Below the pieces are notes generated by a model. That model had not been told where the DNA came from. It did no database searches and worked only from the letters and a program-made list of their open reading frames with translations. Shown here in pieces: positions 1 through 8,619 of a DNA stretch of 64,000 nucleotides. A program made the translations under genes and the position numbers. Where the stretch lies: contig JAJNQB010000010.1 in assembly GCA_021155045.1 (NCBI GenBank), positions 120,088 to 184,087 of the forward strand, read 5' to 3'. Within the stretch, counting starts at the first letter, position 1. Every line of letters starts with the position of its first letter. The DNA is from Arcticibacter sp. GTDB taxonomy: Bacteria > Bacteroidota > Bacteroidia > 2-12-FULL-35-15.

Positions 1-2
1 TT

Positions 3-53
3 AATCTTAATTTAATTAATCCTTTTGATTTGGTGAAGAATTTTGAGTTGTAA
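3..53 (+). other. possible tail of a plus-strand gene cut by the window edge
   Basis: One plus-strand frame is open from the window edge to a TAA at 51-53, encoding 16 residues. This could be the end of a convergent upstream gene or chance in A+T-rich DNA. The other two plus frames stop within the first 15 bases. The rest of 54-103 shows nothing recognisable apart from two copies of the word TTTTGAGTTG. Confidence 0.15.
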
Positions 54-103
54 CTAGATAGAAATTTTAGAAATCTTGTTTTGAGTTGCAATGCCTACTG
101 TAA

Positions 104-802
104 TTATTTAACTAGAAATTCATGTTTAAATGGTAAGCTAATAGTTTCCCCTAATTCGTTTCTTACTTCAATTTTTCCTTCAAAGGTGGCATTACCTTGA
201 GAAGATGTTAAGCATTTGTATTTTCCAATGCAACTATCCACAGGTATATTTACGAAGCCGTTTGGAGTCATAATCTTAATAACTGGTTCGAACATTGGAT
301 CCCATGATGTTAGATATATGTTTGCCGAATATTCGTTTCCCGCTTTAACATCATATGTAGTTGGGCAAACAATTGGCCTTAATTTATCAAAGTTGTTATT
401 ATAGTTTTTTTCTAAAAAAATAATATTATCCAAGGCTAAAAGTTGTGTTAGTCGCAATTGATTAATCATTTCTGTTTTGTCTGTTGAGAAACTTATTGAA
501 GGGATATCATCGGTGTTGTAATCTAAAATTGAAAATTCATTCTTTATATAAGTGTTTAATTCATCGATGTCACTTTGTTTTAAAACGCCTCTATTAGCCC
601 TAATAACCAATTCTTTAATTCTATCATCAAATTGGATGTGATCAATTGATTTATATATTTTTTTATAAATATTATGCTTGTAACTTTTTGATATAATCTC
701 AAGCCGTTTATTAATTAAGGAAGTAAGATTTTTAATTTCAGTTGTCCGACTGTTGCAAGCAAATAATGTTAAGAATATTGCTACAGTGTAAAGTTTTTTC
801 AT
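104..802 (-). CDS. lipoprotein with GldM-like C-terminal domain
   Basis: The 232-residue protein begins with a short lipoprotein signal ending in LTLFAC, so Cys16 is the likely lipidated residue. The middle is helical. The last 90 residues (from about GNEYSANIYL to the C-terminus) look like the beta-sandwich domain of GldM, the periplasmic shaft of the T9SS motor, with the pattern of GNEY.ANI.L, IPVD and a glycine-rich hairpin. It lacks the GldM N-terminal membrane helix, so it is not GldM itself. It lies 27 bases after the PorP/SprF gene on the same strand and is probably the last gene of that operon, suggesting an accessory role in secretion or attachment of the upstream adhesin. The GldM resemblance is recognised by eye and is uncertain; a lineage-specific lipoprotein is the alternative. 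Confidence 0.6.
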   Translation of the reverse strand: MKKLYTVAIFLTLFACNSRTTEIKNLTSLINKRLEIISKSYKHNIYKKIYKSIDHIQFDDRIKELVIRANRGVLKQSDIDELNTYIKNEFSILDYNTDDIPSISFSTDKTEMINQLRLTQLLALDNIIFLEKNYNNNFDKLRPIVCPTTYDVKAGNEYSANIYLTSWDPMFEPVIKIMTPNGFVNIPVDSCIGKYKCLTSSQGNATFEGKIEVRNELGETISLPFKHEFLVK

Positions 803-829
803 TTTATTGGTAATAAAATTATTTTTTAC

Positions 830-1867
830 TTACATAAACCTTACACTTGAGCGTTTTGCATTTTGAGCGCCACCAAGTATTCCTCTGTATTGCATAAACA
901 ACTCAAAACCTCCAACAGTTTTACTTGCTGGTGTTAAGCCTGAGATATTTATATCGTAAGCAACTCCACCAGAAAAATCTTTATAATCGTAACGTACTGT
1001 TGCATAAGCTGCATCTCTAAAACGGTAAAACACACCAATATAAAATGCTTTGTCTGTTTGATTATCTGTATAGCGAGAACGTTCTTCCAAAACATATTTT
1101 ACATTTAATCCTCCATTAATTAATAATGAAGTTCCTTGTTGGTAAGCCATTAAACTTGGCATAAGTGTAGTGTTGCTTGTTTCGCTTAATTTATAAGCTA
1201 TATTCCATTGCACTCCAAGTTTTGGAATCAATTTATCAACCCCTCCACGAATACTGTTGTTAGGTGCAGTAAAATGATGAAATGAAAATCCAAGTGCGCT
1301 TCGGAATAAATGTGTAGTTGTAAAATTCCATACTATACCTGTTGACATATCAATTAAACCTGTTGCTCCACCACCCGGTTCACCACTTCCATAAGCAGGA
1401 TTGTAATTTGTTCCATCCCATTGATTGTCCCATTTTAATGCACCATAAGTAGCACTTCTCATAAAATATCCAATTTCATATCCTAAAGTGATTTGATGTT
1501 TATGACGTCCACCAATAAATTTTGTAAACGACATCAATATATTGTATGAGTTTTGTTTCAACCTTGCATTTCCTCCGTTGTCATTATTGAAATTTATTCC
1601 TAATGCAAAAAAATCATCACGCTTCATTTTCTTTTTAAATACAGGCGCATCTACTGCGATTGAAAATGTTTTGTATGGAGTAGCAACTGTAAACCATTGC
1701 ATACGGTAAAGTGTATAGGCTCTTATATCACCATTAAAAACACCTGTATTGCCAGGGTTTTGTGTAAGTGGCGAAGCATAAAATTGAGAATAATGAAAAT
1801 CTTGTGCTGATGTTACAATAGAAACAGAGATAAACAAAAGCGAGTATATAATTTTTTTCATAGACAT
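830..1867 (-). CDS. PorP/SprF family type IX secretion system membrane protein
   Basis: This 345-residue outer-membrane protein has a Sec signal peptide ending at about TSAQ, followed by the family opening DFHYSQFYASPLTQNPGNTGVF, which is characteristic of PorP/SprF. The rest alternates hydrophobic and polar residues as expected of a beta barrel (for example FYIGVFYRFRDAAYATVRYDY). Family members such as SprF are needed for secretion or surface attachment of particular type B cargo; in gliding bacteria SprF serves SprB. It sits 18 bases downstream of the type B adhesin gene at 1886-4774, the usual cargo-then-PorP order, so that adhesin is its likely client. The start at 1867 encodes MSMKK; the internal Met two codons later is equally possible. 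Confidence 0.9.
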   Translation of the reverse strand: MSMKKIIYSLLFISVSIVTSAQDFHYSQFYASPLTQNPGNTGVFNGDIRAYTLYRMQWFTVATPYKTFSIAVDAPVFKKKMKRDDFFALGINFNNDNGGNARLKQNSYNILMSFTKFIGGRHKHQITLGYEIGYFMRSATYGALKWDNQWDGTNYNPAYGSGEPGGGATGLIDMSTGIVWNFTTTHLFRSALGFSFHHFTAPNNSIRGGVDKLIPKLGVQWNIAYKLSETSNTTLMPSLMAYQQGTSLLINGGLNVKYVLEERSRYTDNQTDKAFYIGVFYRFRDAAYATVRYDYKDFSGGVAYDINISGLTPASKTVGGFELFMQYRGILGGAQNAKRSSVRFM

Positions 1868-1885
1868 ATTTTTTAAATTTCTTTT

Positions 1886-4774
1886 TTATTTTACCAATGT
1901 AACATTACCTTTTTCTTTCACCATTTCTCCATTGCAATAATGCACTTCGAGCATATAAACAAACACAGCATTATTCATTGGAACACCAAAAAGTTTTCCA
2001 TCCCAACCTTTTTCAAGTTCAGTTGTTTCAAATACTTTTTCTCCAACACGGTCAAATACTTTTAGGTTGATGTAATCAATGCCTCTTCCATGCACAAGTA
2101 ACACATCATTCATTCCATCGCCATTTGGAGAAAAAGCTGTTGGCATAAAATACGTGTAAATTTCGGTTACAACAACTGTGGTCGTGTCAGAATCTGTACA
2201 GCCTTGAGGGCTTGTGTATGTTACCCAATATTGTTGAGTTGCTGGTGGTGATACCGTTGCAGATTGACAATTTTCACAAAGAATATTTACGTTTGGTCCC
2301 CATTGATATGTTCCATCAGCAGGGAAAGCCGATAGTACAGCATCTTCGCAAGCATTGATTGCCATGGTTCCTGTAATGGTAACAGCAACAGGACTGCCAA
2401 CAGTAATATATCCAACTTGCGTTAATGTATCTGAGCCATCAGCATTTGAAACAATTAACGTAACAGTATAACTTCCATTAGCTGAGTAGCAAATATTTGT
2501 TGGGTTTTGGGCTGTTGATGTTGTGGTGCTTGCCCCTGGGAATGACCAACTCCAACTTGTAGGAGAGTTAGTACTTAAGTCAGTAAAATTAACACAACCC
2601 GGTTGGCACATAACAGTTGGTGTTCCACTAAAATTAGCAACTGGTTCATTACAAGCTTGCGTTGTAATAGTTATTGGGTTGGATGTTGCAGTAGTTGGAC
2701 TCGCACAAGGAGAATTACTTGTCATGATTACTGTAACTACATCTCCTGAATTTAAAATCGAAGAAAATGTAGCGGAGTTTGTTCCTGCATTGCTACCATT
2801 AACTTGCCACTGATAACTTGGTGCTGTTCCGCCACCGCTTGGTGTTGCTGTGAATGTTACTGATGTTCCATTGCAAGGAGTTGTTGTACTTGCAACTATA
2901 GTTACAGCTGGTGTTACAGTAGCTTGTATTGTTATGGTAATTGCATTTGAAGTAGCAGTAGTTGGAGAAGCACAAGGATCATTTGATGTTAAAATAACAG
3001 TAACTACATCACCATTTACTAAACCAGCATTTGTATAGGTTGTGCTATTTGTCCCAACATTACTACCGTTCAATTGCCATTGATAACTAGGAGTTGTTCC
3101 ACCATTTGTTGGAGTAGCAGTAAATGTTACGGATTGTCCAGCACAAATAGGAGGAGATGGTACAGCCGAAATGCTTACAGACGGAGTAACAGAAGGTGTT
3201 ACAGTCATGGTTACCGCATTTGAAGTAGCAGTGGTTGGAGAAGCACAAGGGTCGTTGGATGTTAAAATAACAGTAATCACATCACCATTTGCTAAACCAG
3301 CATTGGTGTATGTTGCACTGTTTGTTCCCACATTGCTTCCATTTAATTGCCATTGATAACTAGGAGTTGTTCCACCATTTGTTGGAGTGGCAGTAAATGT
3401 TACCGAAGTTCCAGAACAGATTGTACTTCCTGGGCTAGCAGCAATACTTACTGAAGGTGTTAAAGACGCAACTACCGTCATAGTAATTGCATTAGAAGTT
3501 GCAGTTGCAGGCGAAGGACAAGTAGCATTAGAACTCATGATTACAGTAACTACATCACCATTTGCTAAACCAGCATTGGTATATGTTGCGCTGTTTGTTC
3601 CCACATTGCTTCCATTTAGTTGCCATTGATAGCTTGGTGTAGTTCCACCATTTGTTGGAGTAGCAGTGAATGTTACAGAAGTTCCTGTGCAAATTGTGCC
3701 CGTAGGGCTAGCAGCAATACTTACTGATGGGGTAACTGTTGCATTAATAGTGATATTTACACCATTGTCAGAACCAGTTACAGCAGGGTTAGAACTTACT
3801 ACACGAATTCTGTATCCGCTTCCTGTTGGAGTAGCGCAAGGAATTGTACACGCTATTGTTCCTGAATTAGCTGTGCTAGCAAGTGTTCCGATTGCTGTTG
3901 GAGCAGCAAAACTTCCAGCAGCATTTGATAATTGTGCTGTATAAATATTGCCAGCTAAAAAAGTTCCTGTGCTTGTAAATGGTACATTTACTGTGCTACA
4001 AGCACAAAAAGGAGAGCCAGCAATTACACCTGTAGTAATTGTATTTGCAGATGCTACAGCAGATAAAGTAATATCATCAACTGCGAAAGAAGGGTCAGCA
4101 GCATTTCCATCGCCATTATTTACCCATCTAAACCCAATTTTAACATTTGGGTTATTGTTTGCTGATGCCGGCAAGGTCATGGAAAATGCTGTCCATAAAC
4201 CTTGTCCACTACCACACACCGTAGTTTTAGCTAAAGCATTAATACTTGCCCAAGTTGAACCATCAAAATACCATAAAGTTGCATCATCGTTTGCTCCTTG
4301 TCCATTTTCTAAATAGTTAAATGCAAGAGTAATATTAGTTTGTCCTGTACAACTTATAGTCGGTGATTCAGCACGTTTATCAGTACGTTCTCCAGCGCCA
4401 CTATCATCATAGGCTGCACCGCAGTCACCTGTAGGACAAAAAATAAATGCAGCGGAAGAAGTAGAAACATTTCCTACATGAAGCGATTGGTCAGACCCAC
4501 AGCCAGAACCGCATACGCCAGCAGCATTGCCATTTTCGGTACAGCTCACATAAAATTTATTTGCATTTGCTCCGTTTACACCTGTATTTGTAAGTGTCCA
4601 AGAAACAAGACTTTGGTCGCATCCAGAAGTTGTTCCGCAGACTGTTCCATCAAATGTTTCGGTATAAAATATCTGAGCATTTGAAATATTAGCAAAAAAC
4701 GAAAATGCGAAAACACAAATTAGTTTTAAAAAGTTAGAATAATTATGTCTTTTTAAATGGTAATTTTTTTTCAT
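1886..4774 (-). CDS. T9SS type B adhesin with Ig-like repeats and gliding-associated C-terminal domain
   Basis: The 962-residue secreted protein has a signal peptide ending near ANISNAQ. Residues about 35-245 form a jelly-roll-like domain ending in DPSFAVDDITLS. Four tandem immunoglobulin-like repeats of about 90 residues follow (each with SVTFTATPTNGGTTPSYQWQ or a close variant), then a PKD domain (VNFTDLSTNSPTSWSWSFPGA). The C-terminus is the CHU_C/type B sorting domain: FMPTAFSPNGDGMNDVLLVHG, then LKVFDRVGEKVFET, WDGK and VFVYMLEV. It is predicted to be exported through the T9SS and attached at the cell surface as an adhesin or matrix protein. It is the first gene of the unit with the PorP/SprF protein and the GldM-like lipoprotein. 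The ligand cannot be told. Confidence 0.9.
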   Translation of the reverse strand: MKKNYHLKRHNYSNFLKLICVFAFSFFANISNAQIFYTETFDGTVCGTTSGCDQSLVSWTLTNTGVNGANANKFYVSCTENGNAAGVCGSGCGSDQSLHVGNVSTSSAAFIFCPTGDCGAAYDDSGAGERTDKRAESPTISCTGQTNITLAFNYLENGQGANDDATLWYFDGSTWASINALAKTTVCGSGQGLWTAFSMTLPASANNNPNVKIGFRWVNNGDGNAADPSFAVDDITLSAVASANTITTGVIAGSPFCACSTVNVPFTSTGTFLAGNIYTAQLSNAAGSFAAPTAIGTLASTANSGTIACTIPCATPTGSGYRIRVVSSNPAVTGSDNGVNITINATVTPSVSIAASPTGTICTGTSVTFTATPTNGGTTPSYQWQLNGSNVGTNSATYTNAGLANGDVVTVIMSSNATCPSPATATSNAITMTVVASLTPSVSIAASPGSTICSGTSVTFTATPTNGGTTPSYQWQLNGSNVGTNSATYTNAGLANGDVITVILTSNDPCASPTTATSNAVTMTVTPSVTPSVSISAVPSPPICAGQSVTFTATPTNGGTTPSYQWQLNGSNVGTNSTTYTNAGLVNGDVVTVILTSNDPCASPTTATSNAITITIQATVTPAVTIVASTTTPCNGTSVTFTATPSGGGTAPSYQWQVNGSNAGTNSATFSSILNSGDVVTVIMTSNSPCASPTTATSNPITITTQACNEPVANFSGTPTVMCQPGCVNFTDLSTNSPTSWSWSFPGASTTTSTAQNPTNICYSANGSYTVTLIVSNADGSDTLTQVGYITVGSPVAVTITGTMAINACEDAVLSAFPADGTYQWGPNVNILCENCQSATVSPPATQQYWVTYTSPQGCTDSDTTTVVVTEIYTYFMPTAFSPNGDGMNDVLLVHGRGIDYINLKVFDRVGEKVFETTELEKGWDGKLFGVPMNNAVFVYMLEVHYCNGEMVKEKGNVTLVK
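2640..3750 (-). repeat. tandem Ig-domain coding repeats, about 270 nt period
   Basis: Four consecutive copies of an Ig-domain-coding unit recur every 270 nt or so. A reference word, CCACCATTTGTTGGAGTAGC on the plus strand or a near match, occurs around 3101, 3371 and 3648, and a diverged form lies around 2831. Similarity at the base level, not only the protein level, indicates recent duplication or gene conversion, so copy number may vary between strains. Confidence 0.85.
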
Positions 4775-4881
4775 AATAAAAATATTGATTGGGTAGTTGT
4801 TATAGTTTTATAGAACAATTATAAGCATTTATAATCATATAATCAAAGATGCAATTTAGGGACAAAAGGTTGTTCTGATTG

Positions 4882-6153
4882 TCATAATATTATTTTTTTA
4901 CTAATCGATTGCTTCTTGTTGTATGCTTTTAATATATATACGCTTTGGCTTAAGTTAGATGTAGGTATTTTAAACACGCTACTATTGTTTAGCATTTCTG
5001 AAGAATTAAAAAATATTTTTTTGCCAAGTAAATCATACAATTCAATAGTCAAATAGCAATCATCCGTACAATTAAAAGTAAGGCTTAATAATTCTGTTTC
5101 ATGGTTGTTGTAAAAATAAATTAATTCTAATGTGTTATCGTTTTCAGCACTTACGGATATGGGACTACTGTATTTATATTTTCCATCAAAGTCTGTTTGC
5201 TTTAGTCGGTAATAATTTATTCCGTTTGTTGGATTGTTATCCACTAAGCTGTAATTAAGAACAGATGTGCTGTTACCTGCTCCATTAATTTTACCTATTT
5301 CGTTAAAATAAATTCCATCAACAGATCGTTCTATAGTAAAAAAATTATTATTTGTTTCGCTTGCTGTTTCCCATTTTAAAATAGTTTCATTTCCATTGTT
5401 TTTTCCAGTGAACGAAAGTAGTTCTATTGGGAGAGAGCCTGAAGTTATAGTTACATCATCAACTGCAAAAGAAGGATCTTGAGCCAAGCCTCCTGTTGCT
5501 GAATTGTTTTGCCAAACAAACGCAATTCTTAAATTTGGAATATTTTCACAAGCTAAAGGTAGATTCCAAGTAACATTTGTCCACCTTCCTTGAGGAGCGC
5601 ATAAAGTGGATTTTAAATTATTTAAATTAGAACCAACTGGCAAGGCAGGATTCGAAGAGGTTGGAGCTCCAGAAGGGCTATTCCATGTAGTTCCGCCATC
5701 TGTACTGTATTGTAAGTAGGCTTTATCGGTAGTTAGGTAGCCATTACCTATAAAATTAAAACTTAAAACTAATGTGTTAAGTCCGGAGGTATTAATATTA
5801 GGCGAGGCAATTCTTCTATTAGTATTAGCATTAGAAATATATGCAGCCCCCGAGGCAAGAGCTGTTGCCCCCATGTACAGTGATTGATTTCCCATGCCTC
5901 CAGCTCCACAAGTATTAGCTGGCCTTCCAGATTCAGAGTCGCTCACTTGCCATACATTACTGATACCAAAAAAAGAACCATTTCCCCATGGTGCAGCTAA
6001 ATTTGTTACAGTCCATCCGCTAGCAGCTATTGTGCCACTAAAACTTTGAGAATAAACCTGAGCATTTATTTTAGAAATATATGATACAAACAAAAATAAG
6101 GGAAGCAAATTTGTGCTAAAAAAAATATACTTATGTTTTGCATTGGGTGTCAT
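4882..6153 (-). CDS. T9SS type A sorting domain protein
   Basis: The 423-residue protein has a signal peptide ending in SKINA. Residues about 35-240 form a jelly-roll-type domain that ends in DPSFAVDDVTITSG and is clearly related to the N-terminal domain of the neighbouring 962-residue adhesin. A fibronectin-like linker follows (ELLSFTGKNNGNETILKWETASETNNNFFTIERS, split by a turn), which often precedes type A signals. The last 80 residues are a type A T9SS C-terminal domain (LYDLLGKKIFF ... QSVYILKAYNKKQSISKKIIL). It should be secreted across the outer membrane, with the C-terminal domain removed on attachment. No catalytic motif is seen. It has its own promoter region, shared divergently with the gene at 6303. 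Confidence 0.85.
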   Translation of the reverse strand: MTPNAKHKYIFFSTNLLPLFLFVSYISKINAQVYSQSFSGTIAASGWTVTNLAAPWGNGSFFGISNVWQVSDSESGRPANTCGAGGMGNQSLYMGATALASGAAYISNANTNRRIASPNINTSGLNTLVLSFNFIGNGYLTTDKAYLQYSTDGGTTWNSPSGAPTSSNPALPVGSNLNNLKSTLCAPQGRWTNVTWNLPLACENIPNLRIAFVWQNNSATGGLAQDPSFAVDDVTITSGSLPIELLSFTGKNNGNETILKWETASETNNNFFTIERSVDGIYFNEIGKINGAGNSTSVLNYSLVDNNPTNGINYYRLKQTDFDGKYKYSSPISVSAENDNTLELIYFYNNHETELLSLTFNCTDDCYLTIELYDLLGKKIFFNSSEMLNNSSVFKIPTSNLSQSVYILKAYNKKQSISKKIIL

Positions 6154-6241
6154 TTGTTGATTTGCTTGTTTTTGTTATACGAAGGTTATTATTATATCTT
6201 TTTTTTGTTGATAATAATTTAATTATTATACTAAATCAAAA

Positions 6242-6270
6242 TTGTATATTTTATTAAATTTGTATATTTG
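6242..6270 (+). promoter_or_regulatory. Bacteroidota-type promoter
   Basis: TTG at 6242-6244 and TATATTTG at 6263-6270 are separated by 18 bases. This matches the TTG-N17/23-TAnnTTTG consensus used by the main sigma factor in this phylum. Transcription should begin near 6277, leaving a leader of about 26 bases before the ATG at 6303. Confidence 0.7.
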
Positions 6271-6302
6271 ACAGTATTTTTATAAAATTATTATACTATT
6301 TC

Positions 6303-7847
6303 ATGATAGCATCTGACGAATTATTTAAACTTATTAAATCCCTTTCTCAAACCGAAAAAAGATACTTTAAAGTTTTTGCTTCCAGGCATGTGATTGCAGA
6401 TGGAAATAATTACGTTAAATTGTTTGATGCCATTGCTGCTCAAAAAAAATATAACGAACAGCATATTAAAAACCAATTCAAAGAGCAAATTTTTATTAAA
6501 AGATATGCGGCAGTAAAAAATTATTTACATCAGTTGATAATTAAAAGTATGCGCACATATCATTCTTCCTTTTCTATTGATATGGAGTTAAAAGAAATGT
6601 TGATTGATATTAATTTTTTATATCAAAAAGGATTGTATAAACAATGTAAAAAAATACATGCTAAAGCTGAAAAACTTTCAATAGAAACGGACAATAAAAT
6701 ACGTCTTTTAGAACTATTAGAATGGAAAACCAAACTGTTTCATGTGTCGAGTGTTGAAACAGAAGCTGCAAATTTTTATAAAAATATTTTTTTAGAAGAA
6801 ACAAAACTTTTGGATTCAATCAAAAGAAGTCTGAAAATAAAAAATGAATTGCAGGATGTTTTTTCGTTGATTCGAAAAAAAGGTTTTGCCCGTTCAAAAG
6901 AAGATTTGAGCTTGATGTATGAGATTATCAAAAAGTATAATAAATTGGATTATGAGGATTTAACATTCTCAGATAAATATTACATAAATTATATTAATAC
7001 CGTTTATTATACTTCGGCTGGAAATCATACAAAGAGTTTGAACTTTACGCAACGTAACATCCAATTGATTGAAGCTATTCCTCCAAAATTAAGGGAAGAA
7101 GAGGTGGAAAAATATATTGTAACGCTTAATAATTTAGTAGTAAATCATCTGAATTTACAGCAGTTTAATGAAACAACACCATACATTTCTAAAATTCGTT
7201 CATTGGCAACTCATAATATAAGAGAAAATATTTTATTATGGACTACATCTTACAAATTAGTGTTGGGAGTAAGTATTAAAATCGGAAATTTTGAAGAAGC
7301 AGAAAGAATTGTTTTTGAAATACTCTCAGGGATTAATGAATTTGCAGATAAAATACCTTTGATAGAAATTGTAACATTTAAATATAATGTAGCAACGGTA
7401 TATTTTATAAATAAAAAATATTCAAAATCGTTAGAAGTTTTAAATGAAATAATAAACGAAAATAATCCTTCGCTTAGGGACGACATACAAGGTTTTGCTC
7501 GGATATTACGTCTAATTGTTTTGTGGGAAAAAGGTGAACAGGAAATGTTGCCTTATGCAGCCGTTTCTACGTATAGGTTTTTATACAAAAGAAAAAGGTT
7601 GTATAAATTTGAAAATATAGTTTTGAATTTTATCAAGCAAAAGTTACCGGAGATAAACACAAGCACAAAACGATTGGAAACTTTTAAAGAGTTAAAAGTT
7701 AAATTAGAAGCATTGTTTAAGGATTCTTTTGAAAGAAAAGTTTTGGATTATTTTGATTTTATTTCTTGGATAGAAAGTAAAATTACTAAGAAAGAATTTA
7801 AACAACTTGTTCGGGAAAAATTGAAAATGGAAGAAACAAAATCTTAA
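6303..7847 (+). CDS. conserved hypothetical, all-helical TPR-like protein
   Basis: The 514-residue protein has no signal peptide or membrane segment and is very rich in Lys, Glu, Ile and Leu, so it is probably cytoplasmic. The opening ELFKLIKSLSQTEKRYFKVFA and the following KNQFKEQIFIKRYAAVKNYL region look like a conserved N-terminal helical block. Residues about 110-470 read as degenerate tetratricopeptide-like helical pairs (for example KNYNVATVYFINKKYSKSLEVLNEII-like segments). I recognise no enzyme motif. It resembles uncharacterised Bacteroidota proteins of the same size, but its role is unknown; a protein-interaction scaffold is the most that can be inferred. Its last four bases overlap the end of cmk, tail to tail. 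Confidence 0.75.
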   Translation: MIASDELFKLIKSLSQTEKRYFKVFASRHVIADGNNYVKLFDAIAAQKKYNEQHIKNQFKEQIFIKRYAAVKNYLHQLIIKSMRTYHSSFSIDMELKEMLIDINFLYQKGLYKQCKKIHAKAEKLSIETDNKIRLLELLEWKTKLFHVSSVETEAANFYKNIFLEETKLLDSIKRSLKIKNELQDVFSLIRKKGFARSKEDLSLMYEIIKKYNKLDYEDLTFSDKYYINYINTVYYTSAGNHTKSLNFTQRNIQLIEAIPPKLREEEVEKYIVTLNNLVVNHLNLQQFNETTPYISKIRSLATHNIRENILLWTTSYKLVLGVSIKIGNFEEAERIVFEILSGINEFADKIPLIEIVTFKYNVATVYFINKKYSKSLEVLNEIINENNPSLRDDIQGFARILRLIVLWEKGEQEMLPYAAVSTYRFLYKRKRLYKFENIVLNFIKQKLPEINTSTKRLETFKELKVKLEALFKDSFERKVLDYFDFISWIESKITKKEFKQLVREKLKMEETKS

Positions 7848-8539
7848 TCAACTTTAAGTGTTAAATCATGTATTAATCTTAAAACAAATTCCAGTTGTTG
7901 CTCTCTGCTTAAATCCGAATTATCTAATACAATAGCATCTTTTGCTTGTGTAAGAGGGTTTTCGTGCCTATGAGTATCTTCATAATCTCTGCTTAAAAGG
8001 TTTTGTTTTACTTCTAAAAAAGTTGGAAATTGACCTTTTGACGTTAGTTCATCAAGCCTACGTTGAGTACGAATATCAGGGTCGGCAGTCATAAATAATT
8101 TTAAATCAGCCGATGGAAATACATTTGTTCCAATATCTCTTCCGTCCATTACAATGCCTCCATTTTTACCTAATTCTCTTTGAATCATAATCATTCTCGT
8201 GCGAACGGCTTTGATTGCGCTTATTTTACTCACATTTTCGGAAACAATCATTTGACGAATTTCTTTCTCCACATTTTTACCATTCATAAATGTTTCGGAT
8301 AACTTGGTAATAGGATTGAATTCAAACGATAGTTGTAATTCAGGAATAATTTTAATGATTTCATCTTCAATAAAACTATGATCTTTTATAAGTCCTTTTT
8401 CTAGTGAATATAATGTAATACAACGATACATTGCCCCAGAATCAACATAAGCATAACCAAGTTTTGCTGCCAAAGCTTTTGCTAATGTGCTTTTCCCACA
8501 AGACGAATAACCATCAATTGCAATAGTGATTTTAGGCAT
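7844..8539 (-). CDS. cmk: (d)CMP kinase
   Basis: This is cytidylate kinase, which phosphorylates CMP and dCMP with ATP in pyrimidine nucleotide salvage and synthesis. The 231-residue length is normal. The P-loop is GYSSCGKS at residues 10-17, followed by DSGAMYR, the CMP-binding segment seen in the family. GGIVMDGRDIGTNVFPSADLK is the conserved core that contacts the nucleotide, and the LID region has RRLDEL and later RDYEDTHRHENPLTQAKDAI. All the usual motifs are intact. It is transcribed divergently from the TPR lipoprotein gene at 8620 and converges with the hypothetical gene at 6303. Confidence 0.97.
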   Translation of the reverse strand: MPKITIAIDGYSSCGKSTLAKALAAKLGYAYVDSGAMYRCITLYSLEKGLIKDHSFIEDEIIKIIPELQLSFEFNPITKLSETFMNGKNVEKEIRQMIVSENVSKISAIKAVRTRMIMIQRELGKNGGIVMDGRDIGTNVFPSADLKLFMTADPDIRTQRRLDELTSKGQFPTFLEVKQNLLSRDYEDTHRHENPLTQAKDAIVLDNSDLSREQQLEFVLRLIHDLTLKVD

Positions 8540-8585
8540 AAATATTTTTTGCTTTTGGCTCGTACAATATTAATCATTTATTTTT

Positions 8586-8613
8586 TTGATAAAAACTATT
8601 TTAGCTACTTTTG
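8586..8613 (+). promoter_or_regulatory. promoter of the TPR lipoprotein run, nearly leaderless
   Basis: TTG at 8586-8588 and TACTTTTG at 8606-8613 are spaced by 17 bases. The ATG chosen for the next gene begins only six bases after the last G, so the message would start at or very near the start codon. Confidence 0.6.
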
Positions 8614-8619
8614 TTTGAT

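Noticed and set aside
2523..4316. Several plus-strand hydrophobic frames opposite the Ig repeats
   Set aside because: All lie in antisense to a well-supported gene and repeat with the same 270-nt period, so they are by-products of its codons.
6211..6229. 9-bp inverted repeat between the divergent genes at 6153 and 6303
   Set aside because: It is made only of A and T in a very A+T-rich spacer, so chance is the simplest explanation.
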